Below are positions 36,645 through 45,016 of a DNA stretch of 64,000 nucleotides, one piece after another. The DNA lies in NCBI RefSeq assembly GCF_000422085.1, contig NC_021741.1, positions 2,604,001 through 2,668,000 on the forward strand. Direction: 5' to 3'. Position numbers and translations under genes: made by a program. A model generated the notes under the pieces. That model had not been told where the DNA came from. It saw only the letters and a list, made by a program, of their open reading frames with translations, and made no database searches. Position 1 is the stretch's first letter. Each line of letters opens with the position of its first letter. This DNA comes from Serratia liquefaciens ATCC 27592 (GTDB taxonomy: Bacteria; Pseudomonadota; Gammaproteobacteria; Enterobacterales; Enterobacteriaceae).

Positions 36645-39071
36645 CTACGAAGATTGTTCTTCTTCGTTGGCCAGATTTTTCGCCTGCTGTTTCATAAACA
36701 CCACTTCCTGCGGGCTCGACATGTTGACACGGTGTGCCCGCAGCAATTTGAGAATATTGAACAACAGTTCGCTCTTGGTTGAACCGACCATACGCGGGCT
36801 GGCGACATAACCGGTCACGCTGAGGATAATGCCGTCCGGGCCGAGCTGGCTGAAGCGCACATAGGGCGCCGGGGCATCCAGAATGGCTTCATATTCCTGA
36901 TAAGCGCTCAGCAGGATGTTGCGAACCTGCTCCGGATCGATATCCGTCGGGAAGGTCAGCGCAATGGTTACCACCCCCTGCGCATTGCCCATGGTGGCAT
37001 TACGCACGTTTTGAGAGATAAGTTGAGAGTTAGGTACGATCATCGTCGAGCGATCGCTAAGCTGGATCTCGGTGGCGCGCACATTGATACGACGCACGTC
37101 CCCCTCTACGCCGCCGATACCAATCATATCGCCGACTTTCACCGGGCGTTCGGTCAACAGAATCAAACCGGAAATAAAGTTCTTCACGATTTCCTGCAAA
37201 CCAAAACCGATACCCACCGACAAGGCACTGACGATCCAGGCCAGGTTGTTCCACTGAATGCCCAGCGCCGCCAGGGTAATCAGGATCAACAGCACGTAGC
37301 CCACGTTGCTGAACAACGTCACCAGCGACGCACGAATACCGATATCTGCAATGGTTTTTGGCAGCAGTTCCTGGCTTAACCAGCGCTGGGTAACTCGCAG
37401 AATATAGATGCCAATGGCCAGGCAAATCACCGCATTGATCAGGTTGCCGGGCACAATGTTCAGTTGTTTCAGCCCTTCGCCGCTAAGAATGGCGATGATC
37501 TTTTCCAACAGCGAGTTGGGCGTCGTGGTGCCAAACGAGCCGTTAAACAACGAGACAATCATCAACAACAGCAGCGAGCACTTGGCGATGGCGGTGAAGA
37601 TGATCGCCATCTGCTCCAGGTGGCGATCCTTAAAATTAAGCGACTTCTTCAGCATCTTGCCACTGGCGGTTTGCGGCGAGAAGATTGCCGCGCACAGGTC
37701 AGTGGCGAACAGCACCAGGAAATAGAACGTCATTAACACCAGCGCGATCCAAATCACCTGATAGGTCAGGAAACGGGCAAAAGCGATATACCCTATCAGC
37801 AGCGAAAGCAAGATCACGCTTGAACACACCAGGGTGCTCATATGCAAAAGCCCACTGATGGTGGAGCGCTTCTCTACGTGTTCGCCCTGCTGTTCCAACT
37901 GACGGCGGATACGCTGAGAACGCAGTGGCATCGCCAGCAACACCATGCCAATCAAGCCGGCAACCAGGCCGTTACCGAAAATGGTGGTGCTCAAACTGGC
38001 GCTGACGGCATTATTAATAAGTTCTACCGTACCAAATGCCAATGCCAGCCCGGCCAACAGCGGCGAGAAATAGCGCAGACCTGAGGCAACGGCATTATCC
38101 AGGGTGCCAAGGCGCCACGAAGGGCGATTAAGTGACAGCGTTGCGCGCCCCAGTCCGGCAATCAGCGCGCAGAAAATCCCTAACTGATAAAAACTCCCGG
38201 CGAAATCCTCCAGCATCACCGGTAAGGGTTGTACGCGTGTGAAGGTGAGGAACAGCAGGTTCAACGCAATGCTGGTAGTAACAACCGTGACGGTGACGGT
38301 CATGATTGCCATAAAACTGCGGCGCAAACGCCCGTCCGGAAGATAACGGATGCTCACCCACGCCAGGAAACGCTCGGAAAAATAGCGCCCCCACGACCAG
38401 ATAACCACCGCCAATACCAACAGACCCAGGGTGCCGTAACGTGAATCTTCCTGCCAACTGGCGTCCCAGGTCTGTTTCATTGCGGCGTTGAACTGATCCA
38501 GGCGCTGCACGTCGTCATCGGCAGGCTTTATCACCGGCGTCCAAAATTTGGTGCCCAACACGCTACCGGTATTCAACGCCAACTGACTTTTGAACGCGAC
38601 GCGACGTAAGTCACTGATTTGTTGCCCCAGATCGAGCACGCCAGCTCTCATCGCCTGTGCGCGTTGAACCGCTTCGTCGAGCTGCTTCTTGCTGTTATTC
38701 AAGGCATTGCGCTGTTGTACCACTGCCGCGTTTTCCGCCAACGCACCTGCCGCCGGTTGCGGCCCCAACACGTCCAGCTGCGCCTGCAGCTTCTCTTGCG
38801 CCGGTTGCAAGTCGGCCGCCAGCTTTTCCAGCTTGGCGGCCAGATCGTCAGTGGTCAATTTCAGCTTACTGAGCTGGGTATCGTTACTGGCTTTGGAAAC
38901 CTGCTGTTTGATGCTGTCCAACTGCTTCTGGTAGTTTTTCAGGGCGGTCGCAGGGTCCGGCTGGCTTTCGGCTACCGGGCTGTCATCCTGTGCGGCAACG
39001 CTGGTCAGCGGCGCCAACTGCAAGCCAAACAGCAGGAACAGGAAAAGAATAATTTGACGGGGCTTTAACAT
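36645..39071 (-). CDS. MscS family mechanosensitive channel with DUF3772 domain
   Basis: An 808-residue channel: signal sequence (ending about SVAAQ), a periplasmic coiled-coil-rich DUF3772 part (about 30-185), roughly eleven predicted membrane segments, then the MscS core with the pore helix and ISALSVGIGFGLQEIVKNFISGLILLTERPVKVGDMI (about 610-650). A cytoplasmic vestibule domain ends near residue 790. It gates in response to membrane tension under hypo-osmotic shock. It belongs to the large YbiO/YjeP-like group. Stop codons of this gene and DUF2938 converge 6 bases apart. A hairpin at 39111-39140 lies in its upstream region. Confidence 0.88.
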   Translation of the reverse strand: MLKPRQIILFLFLLFGLQLAPLTSVAAQDDSPVAESQPDPATALKNYQKQLDSIKQQVSKASNDTQLSKLKLTTDDLAAKLEKLAADLQPAQEKLQAQLDVLGPQPAAGALAENAAVVQQRNALNNSKKQLDEAVQRAQAMRAGVLDLGQQISDLRRVAFKSQLALNTGSVLGTKFWTPVIKPADDDVQRLDQFNAAMKQTWDASWQEDSRYGTLGLLVLAVVIWSWGRYFSERFLAWVSIRYLPDGRLRRSFMAIMTVTVTVVTTSIALNLLFLTFTRVQPLPVMLEDFAGSFYQLGIFCALIAGLGRATLSLNRPSWRLGTLDNAVASGLRYFSPLLAGLALAFGTVELINNAVSASLSTTIFGNGLVAGLIGMVLLAMPLRSQRIRRQLEQQGEHVEKRSTISGLLHMSTLVCSSVILLSLLIGYIAFARFLTYQVIWIALVLMTFYFLVLFATDLCAAIFSPQTASGKMLKKSLNFKDRHLEQMAIIFTAIAKCSLLLLMIVSLFNGSFGTTTPNSLLEKIIAILSGEGLKQLNIVPGNLINAVICLAIGIYILRVTQRWLSQELLPKTIADIGIRASLVTLFSNVGYVLLILITLAALGIQWNNLAWIVSALSVGIGFGLQEIVKNFISGLILLTERPVKVGDMIGIGGVEGDVRRINVRATEIQLSDRSTMIVPNSQLISQNVRNATMGNAQGVVTIALTFPTDIDPEQVRNILLSAYQEYEAILDAPAPYVRFSQLGPDGIILSVTGYVASPRMVGSTKSELLFNILKLLRAHRVNMSSPQEVVFMKQQAKNLANEEEQSS

Positions 39072-39110
39072 AAATTCGGGGCTCAGCCTTTACATGATAG
39101 ACAAACGAAA

Positions 39111-39140
39111 CAGGCGGGCCGGTAGTCACCGACCCGCCTG
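39111..39140. other. Hairpin upstream of the mscS-like gene
   Basis: CAGGCGGG (39111-39118) pairs with CCCGCCTG (39133-39140), with an inner GGT/ACC pair. It sits 40 bases before the channel start, in the divergent gap to the ABC-F leader. There is no T-run. It could lie in the 5' leader of the channel mRNA. Confidence 0.4.
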
Positions 39141-39358
39141 GCTAATCATAAACTGAGATTATGATAACTGCTTAATCTCCGCTTAAATATCAGTATTACT
39201 CCCATTCAGCACGATTCTCATGGTGACAACGTCACTAAAAACAATGAAGAATTACCGCTTACCGCACTGATAACGCTGCGAATTTACACTAGCGCAACCT
39301 GCCAAAGCCCCCTATACTCAGCTCATTCATTAACCTACGTTATAAAAGGAGGATTACT

Positions 39359-39442
39359 ATGCCGATGTGTGAATTGTTTTTTTACTCACACTTCTATAGT
39401 AATTGCCGCTGCTCAAGCATTACCGGTATCGTGCTGCGATAA
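39359..39442 (+). CDS. Putative 27-residue leader peptide of the ABC-F gene
   Basis: A short frame, MPMCELFFYSHFYSNCRCSS then ITGIVLR, with a near-perfect Shine-Dalgarno site (AAGGAGG, 6 bases before the ATG), far stronger than that of the downstream ABC-F gene. A TATACT -10 element lies at 39313-39318. The peptide is rich in aromatic residues and cysteine (FFYSHFYSNCRC), as stalling peptides can be. Its stop codon lies inside a GGTATCG/CGATaACC hairpin. ABC-F genes in many bacteria are controlled by ribosome stalling on such leaders; here that is inference. No homologue of the peptide is known to me. Confidence 0.62.
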   Translation: MPMCELFFYSHFYSNCRCSSITGIVLR

Positions 39443-39556
39443 CCCAGGCTTGAGCGAAGCTTACTAACATTTGAGTCCCTTCCCTCCGGCTTACCGGGTT
39501 GTCGTCAGCGATGTTTGACGATAGGCATACGCATGCCTGTAACTCTTGAGTAAGCA
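39443..39556 (+). promoter_or_regulatory. Attenuator-like leader between peptide and ABC-F gene
   Basis: GCTTACT (39459-39465) is complementary to AGTAAGC (39549-39555), which ends one base before the ABC-F start codon, so pairing would hide its ribosome site. GCTT-GAGCG-AAGC (39448-39460) competes with that pairing. A 6-4-6 stem, AGGCAT-ACGC-ATGCCT, lies at 39523-39538. This is a layout expected for translation attenuation. No T-run terminator is visible. Confidence 0.5.
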
Positions 39557-41284
39557 ATGAGCACATTACTTTCTGCATTATCTGTCGGCTACGACAACAA
39601 TTTCGGCCCTCTGCTGGTTGAGGTTTCCTTTAGCCTGAAAAAAGGCGATCGCATCGGTTTAATCGGCCACAATGGCTGCGGTAAAAGCACTCTGCTTAAA
39701 ATCCTCAGTGGCGATCTGCCCGCCAGCGCCGGCAGCGTAACCCCTGCCCACCAGTGCCTGATGGCGCGGGTGGAACAGCACCTGCCCGAAGCTCTGCACG
39801 ACTGCAGCCTGCTGGATGCGGTCATGGCGCGACTACCGGAAAACCAACGCGTCAGTGAAAGCTGGCAAGGCGAAGTGCTGCTAAGCAGCCTGGGCTTTGC
39901 GCCAACGTCATGGACACTGACTGCGGGCACACTGAGCGGCGGCCAGCATACGCGCTTGCTGTTGGCGCGCGCGTTGATTCGCCAACCCGACCTGCTGCTG
40001 CTGGATGAGCCGAGCAATCACCTGGACCTGCCAACCCTGCTGTGGCTGGAGCAGTTTCTGCAAAACTGGTCCGGCAGCTTCGTGCTGGTATCTCACGATC
40101 GGCATTTGCTGGATCAGGTCACCAACTGCACCTGGATCCTGCGCGATAAAACCCTGCAGTTTTTCCGCCTGCCCTGTACCGCCGCACGCAAGGCACTGGA
40201 GGAACAGGATGAAGCGGACGCACACCGCCGTCAGGCGGAGCAGAAAGAGATCGACCGGGTGGCGAAAAGTGCCCAGCGGCTGGCCGTGTGGGGTCGGGTT
40301 TACGATAACGAAGACCTGGCTCGCAAGGCCAAGCAAATGGAAAAACGCGTTGATCGGCTGAAAGAAGAGCAAACCACGTTGAGCGCAGGCAGCCAATGGC
40401 GGCTCAGGTTAAAGGGCGAGGCACTGGATGCCGATCGCCTGCTGGCCTTGCCGCAACTGGATGTGCGCCCGGCGGCGGAGGCTCCGGTTCTGTTCAGGCT
40501 TGCATCGTTGCGGGTTAAAAGCGGGGATCGCATCGCCATCGTCGGGCGTAACGGCTGCGGTAAATCTTCGTTGCTACATCATCTGTGGCGCGAATACCAA
40601 GACCCAAACCAACGGGAAGCCGTATTCCACCCGCGAGTCCGTATCGGCTATTACGATCAGAGCCTGCAGCAACTGCGTGACGAGGATACGCTGAGCGAGG
40701 CGTTGTCGCATTTCGCGCCGCTGACCGAGGAACAGCGGAAAATGGCGCTGATTGGTGCCGGGTTCCCTTACCTGCGTCATCAGCAACGCATCAGCACCCT
40801 GAGCGGCGGCGAGCGTTCGCGCCTGCTGTTTGTTGGGCTGACGCTGGCCAACTACTCTCTGTTATTGCTCGACGAGCCGACCAACCACCTGGATATGGAA
40901 GGCAAAGAAGAGCTGGCTGAGACCCTGCGGCAGTTTGAAGGCGCAGTGATGCTGGTCACCCACGACCGAATGCTGATCGAAAATAGCTGTAACCGCTTCT
41001 GGTTGATTGACCAGCAAAAGCTGGAAGAGTGGCAGGATCTGGAGCCGGTCTACCACCGATTGGCACAAGCGACGGAGGCCGCGCCAATGACCACCTCGTC
41101 CCTGCAGCCTGCCAGTCGCGAATTGCAGCATGCAGACGAGGAGCGACTGTTGGCCGCGCTGTTTGAACTGGAAAGCAAACTGCAAGAAGATCTGGCGCGT
41201 AAACCCAAGCATCAAAAAGTGCAGCTGCAGCAGCAATGGCGAAGTGAAATCGCGACCATTACCGCACAGTTAAATCTGGACTAA
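39557..41284 (+). CDS. ABC-F family ATPase (ribosome-associated)
   Basis: A 575-residue soluble protein with two ATPase domains and no membrane segment. NBD1: Walker A GHNGCGKST, signature LSGGQHTR, Walker B LLLLDEPSNHLD. NBD2: GRNGCGKSS, LSGGERSR, LLLLDEPTNHLD. Between them lies a charged linker of about 80 residues (EEQDEADAHRRQAEQKEIDR onward) that in ABC-F proteins reaches the ribosomal P-site region. The C-terminal tail is coiled-coil-like. It is not EttA, Uup or YheS by the motifs I recall; it may be a housekeeping paralogue or an antibiotic-protection factor. A weak Shine-Dalgarno site and an upstream leader ORF suggest induction by translation stress. Confidence 0.88.
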   Translation: MSTLLSALSVGYDNNFGPLLVEVSFSLKKGDRIGLIGHNGCGKSTLLKILSGDLPASAGSVTPAHQCLMARVEQHLPEALHDCSLLDAVMARLPENQRVSESWQGEVLLSSLGFAPTSWTLTAGTLSGGQHTRLLLARALIRQPDLLLLDEPSNHLDLPTLLWLEQFLQNWSGSFVLVSHDRHLLDQVTNCTWILRDKTLQFFRLPCTAARKALEEQDEADAHRRQAEQKEIDRVAKSAQRLAVWGRVYDNEDLARKAKQMEKRVDRLKEEQTTLSAGSQWRLRLKGEALDADRLLALPQLDVRPAAEAPVLFRLASLRVKSGDRIAIVGRNGCGKSSLLHHLWREYQDPNQREAVFHPRVRIGYYDQSLQQLRDEDTLSEALSHFAPLTEEQRKMALIGAGFPYLRHQQRISTLSGGERSRLLFVGLTLANYSLLLLDEPTNHLDMEGKEELAETLRQFEGAVMLVTHDRMLIENSCNRFWLIDQQKLEEWQDLEPVYHRLAQATEAAPMTTSSLQPASRELQHADEERLLAALFELESKLQEDLARKPKHQKVQLQQQWRSEIATITAQLNLD

Positions 41285-41291
41285 CCTGTAC

Positions 41292-41313
41292 AGGCCGCCT
41301 GCGGGCGGCCTTT
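41292..41313 (+). terminator. Terminator of the ABC-F gene
   Basis: GGCCGCC-TGCG-GGCGGCC with TTTT directly after, starting 8 bases past the ABC-F stop. A GC-rich stem and short T-run. The downstream acetyltransferase therefore probably depends on read-through or its own promoter. Confidence 0.75.
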
Positions 41314-41329
41314 TCCTTAGGGAGCGGAT

Positions 41330-41782
41330 ATGAATATTCATCTCAGGTTGGCAACCCGTGAGGAGCAACCCTTGCTGGCGGCGATGCTGCCCAACTATTT
41401 GCGGGAGCTGGCTGCGGATACTGACTATCCACACCTGGCTCGCTATTGGCATGAAAACGGCAGGTACCCGTATCTGATAGTAAACCAGGCACAACCGGTG
41501 GGATTTGCCTTGGTCAGAACGCTGCTGCCAGCTACCACTATGGAAATGGCGGAGTTTTATGTCGCCAAACCCTGGCGAAAATACGGCATAGGTAAAAGTG
41601 CCGTGCAGGCACTGTTTGCCCTGCATCCCGGTCGTTGGCAGCTGTCGGTGCTGGCAGACAATCCGGGCGGCCTCGCCTTTTGGCTGTCGGTGATACCACC
41701 GACGGCTTACCGGGCCTGGGTTGAAAAACCAGGGATCCGGCCTCACTGGGCGCTGTCATTTTCCGTCGGCAGCGCCCAGTGA
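41330..41782 (+). CDS. GNAT family N-acetyltransferase
   Basis: A 150-residue GNAT-type protein. It begins NIHLRLATREEQPLLAAML, has the beta4 region MEMAEFYVAKPWRKYGIGKSAVQALF with the acetyl-CoA loop R-K-Y-G-I-G-K, and ends with LSVLADNPGGLAFWLSVI. GGAGCGGAT precedes the ATG. The substrate is unknown. It lies just after the ABC-F gene and its terminator; a link to antibiotic resistance is possible but not shown. Confidence 0.82.
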   Translation: MNIHLRLATREEQPLLAAMLPNYLRELAADTDYPHLARYWHENGRYPYLIVNQAQPVGFALVRTLLPATTMEMAEFYVAKPWRKYGIGKSAVQALFALHPGRWQLSVLADNPGGLAFWLSVIPPTAYRAWVEKPGIRPHWALSFSVGSAQ

Positions 41783-41795
41783 TAAGCACCAGAAA

Positions 41796-43208
41796 CTAGA
41801 TGCCGGGTTTAGGCTTAATCGGCTCCACGTGCCCTACTGCCCGCGATATGCTGGGATAAAGTGCGCGTAACTGGCGTTCGATGCTGTCTACCGCAGCATG
41901 CGCGGACACAATAGAGGCCGCCGGGGAAACCCGGCAATGAAAGTTAACGATAATGCCGTTCGCAGTTTTGCGTGCGCGTATGTTATGCACATCCTGCACC
42001 ATTTCACCGTTCTCTACCGCCACATGCAGGATCTGACGAATGTGCGCCAGCTCTTCCGGTGCAACATCTTCACTGGCTATCCAGTGGTGCGTCTGCGGTT
42101 CAAGATGAGTTTCAATTTCAGTCTCCTCGCCAATCGCCTCACGCAGCAAGGTTTCAATCTCACTGGCGATATCGTGAGCCTGTGCCACGCTGGCGCTGGC
42201 AGGTACGGCCAGATCCAGACTGATCGACATGCGTTCCGGCAGCTGTTGCAGGGCCAAATTTTGCACCACCGCTCCGTGGTTGGCGGCGATCACCCGGATA
42301 CGGGTCGCCATGTCTTCGTCGCTGCGGGTTTGCGGGTTGGCAATCACCGTGGCTTCGGCATTGGCATATTGCCGTTCCAGACGTTCGGCAATCGACTTTT
42401 TCAGCGCGTTGATACGCTCCAGCGGCAAGGTGCGACACACGGCGACGGTGACCTCAATGAACAACATGGCACCGGCGTTGCGGATGCGAATATTCTCGGT
42501 GGCCAGTATTGCGGGGAAACTCTGGAGCAAGGCATCGATTTCTTCCTTGGCACCGGCAGGCGCGGTATCCATCAGCGAATCGAATGAACGTTTCCCCAGT
42601 TTCACCGCCGCGACCACAATAAAACAGGCTACGATCAACGCCGCGATGGCGTCTGCACGGTTGAAGCCGAGCATGACGAACACCATGCCCAACAGCACCA
42701 CGGCGGAAGCCAACATATCTGAGAAGAAATGCAGCGCATCGGCCTCCAACGCCGCACTGTCAGTGGCCTTTGCCACGCGATTCAGCGCCCTGACGCGGAA
42801 AAAATCGACCACAATCGAGATCAACAGCACCGCAATGACCACAGGGGCAGCGACAATTTCATGCGCCTCCCCAAGCAGGCTTTTGCCAGCCTCGTAAACA
42901 ATCCAGCCGGCAGCCCCTAACAGCAACAGTACTTCAAACAGCGCGGCCAGATTTTCGACCTTGCCATGACCAAAATGATGGTCGTCATCAGCGGGTTTGT
43001 CGCTGATGCGCACCGCCAGCCAGGTAATACTGGTGGCAATAAAATCGGTGAAAGAGTGGATCCCTTCAGAAATAAGACCAATACTGCCGGTAAAAATGCC
43101 GGCAATAAATTTCCCGGTCGCCAATAGCCCGCTGGCTATCATCGAATTTCTGGCAACGGATTGTTTTTCATTTTGCATATTACGGCTCACATTCAAAGGG
43201 GCATTCAT
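41796..43208 (-). CDS. Cation diffusion facilitator (CDF) transporter
   Basis: A 470-residue CDF exporter: six membrane helices (about 20-210) with the metal-site motifs HSFTDF and HFFSDM (the paired HxxxD pattern of Zn/Mn-type CDFs), plus a His-rich loop DDDHHFGHGK. After this comes an unusually long cytoplasmic region (about 215-470) that seems to hold two dimerisation-type domains; ordinary FieF is about 300 residues. Its start overlaps the stop of a small membrane-protein gene (ATGA) and it is the last gene behind the M-box riboswitch. Magnesium limitation would thus raise its expression, which fits a role in removing competing metals such as Mn or Co; that is inference. Confidence 0.87.
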   Translation of the reverse strand: MNAPLNVSRNMQNEKQSVARNSMIASGLLATGKFIAGIFTGSIGLISEGIHSFTDFIATSITWLAVRISDKPADDDHHFGHGKVENLAALFEVLLLLGAAGWIVYEAGKSLLGEAHEIVAAPVVIAVLLISIVVDFFRVRALNRVAKATDSAALEADALHFFSDMLASAVVLLGMVFVMLGFNRADAIAALIVACFIVVAAVKLGKRSFDSLMDTAPAGAKEEIDALLQSFPAILATENIRIRNAGAMLFIEVTVAVCRTLPLERINALKKSIAERLERQYANAEATVIANPQTRSDEDMATRIRVIAANHGAVVQNLALQQLPERMSISLDLAVPASASVAQAHDIASEIETLLREAIGEETEIETHLEPQTHHWIASEDVAPEELAHIRQILHVAVENGEMVQDVHNIRARKTANGIIVNFHCRVSPAASIVSAHAAVDSIERQLRALYPSISRAVGHVEPIKPKPGI

Positions 43209-43384
43209 TTCTTTATTTTAGTCGAGTATTGCCAGGCAAAAGCAACCAGCAGCATACTACCCGAGAATGTCAGCATTAAACTAGACAGAAATTCTGATTT
43301 TCCGGTTGAATAAAAATAAATCTCATTCACACCCACGGCAATCATCAAAATGGCATAGAGCAGACCAAGAATAGAAATAATCAT
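43205..43384 (-). CDS. Small two-helix membrane protein
   Basis: A 59-residue protein starting MIISILGLLYAILMIAVGVN and ending AFAWQYSTKIKK. It has two hydrophobic helices (about 3-22 and 34-52), a short loop and a basic tail. GTGGAG lies upstream of the ATG at 43384. Its stop overlaps the CDF start, a sign of translational coupling. It lies between the MgtS-like gene and the CDF gene. No family recognised. Its size and place suggest a regulator or partner of one of the metal transporters. Confidence 0.7.
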   Translation of the reverse strand: MIISILGLLYAILMIAVGVNEIYFYSTGKSEFLSSLMLTFSGSMLLVAFAWQYSTKIKK

Positions 43385-43494
43385 TATCGTTATACTCCAC
43401 AAAGCCGCATCAGGCGGTCAGAGTTTAATCGCATCCTCCCCGTCGTAATAAAACACTTCGGGGAGGATGCATCCAGGCGGATCTTTAGCGTTCA

Positions 43495-43587
43495 TTAATC
43501 ATCCCATTTAGAGCTCATATAGGCGGCGAACAGGCCCAGTGAGCTGATGATGCTCAGGAATCCTACAAAGAAGATCATGTTTCCCAT
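43495..43587 (-). CDS. mgtS: MgtS-like small membrane protein
   Basis: A 30-residue protein: MGNMIFFVGFLSIISSLGLF followed by AAYMSSKWDD. E. coli MgtS (31 residues) has the same design: GNM near the start, one hydrophobic helix, then AAYFSHKWDD at the end. MgtS stabilises the MgtA magnesium transporter and affects phosphate uptake through PitA. CGAGGA lies 8 bases before the ATG. The gene follows mgtE in a riboswitch-controlled unit, an arrangement different from E. coli but consistent with the magnesium role. Confidence 0.82.
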   Translation of the reverse strand: MGNMIFFVGFLSIISSLGLFAAYMSSKWDD

Positions 43588-43601
43588 TATTTCGTCCTCG
43601 A

Positions 43602-43658
43602 TTAATTATTGTCGATAAAAGCCTCTTTAATTAAAAAGTGGATAATCTCATTATTCAT
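43602..43658 (-). CDS. Possible 18-residue peptide gene
   Basis: MNNEIIHFLIKEAFIDNN lies between mgtE and the MgtS-like gene, 14 bases before the latter. An AGGAGG sequence precedes it, but 13 bases separate it from the ATG, which is longer than ideal. It is amphipathic and not a membrane segment. It may be a real small protein, or the AGGAGG may act as an unrelated site. Confidence 0.3.
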   Translation of the reverse strand: MNNEIIHFLIKEAFIDNN

Positions 43659-43693
43659 GAATATTTACGCACCTCCTGTTTGCTGAGAATTAA

Positions 43694-43722
43694 TTTCCGC
43701 TCCGGCAACCACACGGAGCGGA
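43694..43722. other. Hairpin directly after mgtE
   Basis: TTCCGCTCCG (43694-43703) and CGGAGCGGAA (43713-43722) form a perfect 10-bp stem that starts 8 bases past the mgtE stop on the minus strand. No T-run follows, so it may be a partial terminator or an mRNA-processing/stabilising element that sets mgtE above the downstream genes. Confidence 0.55.
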
Positions 43723-43729
43723 AGCCCCT

Positions 43730-44749
43730 TTATATCCCCAGCACGTGCTGGGCGATTTTGAAGTAGATAATCAGCCCGGTACCATCAATAAAGGTGGCGA
43801 TAAACGGCGCCGACACTACCGCCGGATCAATGCCCACACGCTTGAGCAGCATCGGGATAATGGATGAAACAATGGCGCTCCAAACGGTAATCGCCACCAG
43901 CGACAGGCTGACCACCATAGTAACGTCCATGCCCACGCCCATGATCCAGGCGCGCGCCCAGGCTGCGATGCCGATAGTAGCGGCTATCAGCAGCGAGGTG
44001 GACACCTCTTTGCGGATCACCGCGCCCAGGTTACGCAGGCTGACCTCTCCCAGCGCCATGGCACGTACCAACGTAGAAGTGATTTGAGTACCGCTGTTAC
44101 CGCCGGTACCGATCAGCAACGGAATGAAGAATGCCAGTGCTATCGCCGCTTCCAGCTGTTCTTCAAAGGCCTTTAACACATTGCCGGTATAGGCTTCGGC
44201 GACAAACAGCATCAGTAACCACACCGAACGCTTGCGCCACAATGCCCAGGGGCTGGTTTCGAGATAAGGCTTGTCCAGCGGCAGGCTGGCGCCCTGGCGT
44301 TGCGCATCCTCGGTATTTTCGTCTTCAATCAGCCGGGCGATTTCTTTTTCGCCCAGCACGCCCACCAGCGTTTTATTCACCACCACCGGTACTACGTCCA
44401 GCCCGCCCTTACCCAATAAATGGGCAACGTCATTACGGTCGTCATCGGGAGAGACCTGGAAATAGCTGTGGTTGATCATCACGCCAACGGGTTTATCATC
44501 GTCTTCGCACTGCAATAATTTTTTTACCGACAGCGTACCGCGCAGATGATAATCATCAGCAGTGACAAACAGCTGAGCGGGAATTTCATCTGTTTTTAAC
44601 TGAGAAAGAAAATATTCCTTGGCTTTGTTGACCGTCATATTGCCGGGAACGGTAATAAAATCGGCGTTCATATAGCTCGCAATCGAAGACTCGTCTTGAG
44701 TTTCAGCACGGGCCAGCGCCGGGGAGAGGTAATTTTGATGTGACTTCAT
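43730..44749 (-). CDS. mgtE: Magnesium transporter MgtE (short form)
   Basis: A 339-residue MgtE-type channel/transporter. Two CBS domains (about 25-145; ITVPGNMTVNKAKEYFL, VVPVVVNKTLVGVLGEKEIARLI) precede a five-helix membrane domain with FFIPLLIGTGGNSGTQITSTLVRAMA and PFIATFIDGTGLIIYF, the conserved pore and metal-site region. The N-terminal superhelical domain of classical MgtE (about 130 residues, part of Mg sensing) is absent; the protein starts close to the CBS pair. AGGGA lies 8 bases before the ATG. Controlled by the M-box riboswitch upstream. Confidence 0.9.
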   Translation of the reverse strand: MKSHQNYLSPALARAETQDESSIASYMNADFITVPGNMTVNKAKEYFLSQLKTDEIPAQLFVTADDYHLRGTLSVKKLLQCEDDDKPVGVMINHSYFQVSPDDDRNDVAHLLGKGGLDVVPVVVNKTLVGVLGEKEIARLIEDENTEDAQRQGASLPLDKPYLETSPWALWRKRSVWLLMLFVAEAYTGNVLKAFEEQLEAAIALAFFIPLLIGTGGNSGTQITSTLVRAMALGEVSLRNLGAVIRKEVSTSLLIAATIGIAAWARAWIMGVGMDVTMVVSLSLVAITVWSAIVSSIIPMLLKRVGIDPAVVSAPFIATFIDGTGLIIYFKIAQHVLGI

Positions 44750-44758
44750 TATGTTAGT

Positions 44759-44798
44759 CCCTATTTCTGTTTAAACTTCAACAGCGAATCGCATAGGG
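44759..44798 (-). promoter_or_regulatory. Hairpin that can hide the mgtE ribosome-binding site
   Basis: On the minus strand CCCTAT (44793-44798) is complementary to ATAGGG (44759-44764), which contains the mgtE Shine-Dalgarno AGGGA. An inner CTGTT/AACAG stem (44767-44771 with 44780-44784) strengthens it. It fits an expression platform that blocks translation when the M-box has bound Mg2+. Confidence 0.5.
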
Positions 44799-44829
44799 GC
44801 GTTAACCACAGAGGGAGTGCAGAAAGCCT

Positions 44830-44990
44830 ATCTCCGCGTCCAGGTTTTAGCACTATACAACGTATCTGATGTGTTAATCAGAAGTTACTTTGGGCTGAAC
44901 CTTAATCCGATAAAGCCTGTCTTAACCTTGGGCATCTCTCGATGTCGTCAGATCAGTAACCTGTGTTTGTATAGGAGCCTCGCCAAACGA
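44830..44990 (-). ncRNA. M-box (ykoK leader) magnesium riboswitch
   Basis: The minus strand holds the hallmark blocks of the M-box in order. GGCGAGGCTCCTATAC (44969-44984) lies at the 5' side. About 110 bases with internal stems follow, including a GAC-N-ATCGAGAGATG and CCCAAGGTTAAGAC region. GTATAGTGCTAAAACC (44843-44858) lies at the 3' side; CTATAC pairs with GTATAG. It is in the 395-base leader of mgtE, the gene class most often controlled by this Mg2+ sensor. Ends are approximate. Confidence 0.85.
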
Positions 44991-45016
44991 GATACTGCAT
45001 ATAAACTACGGGGGGC

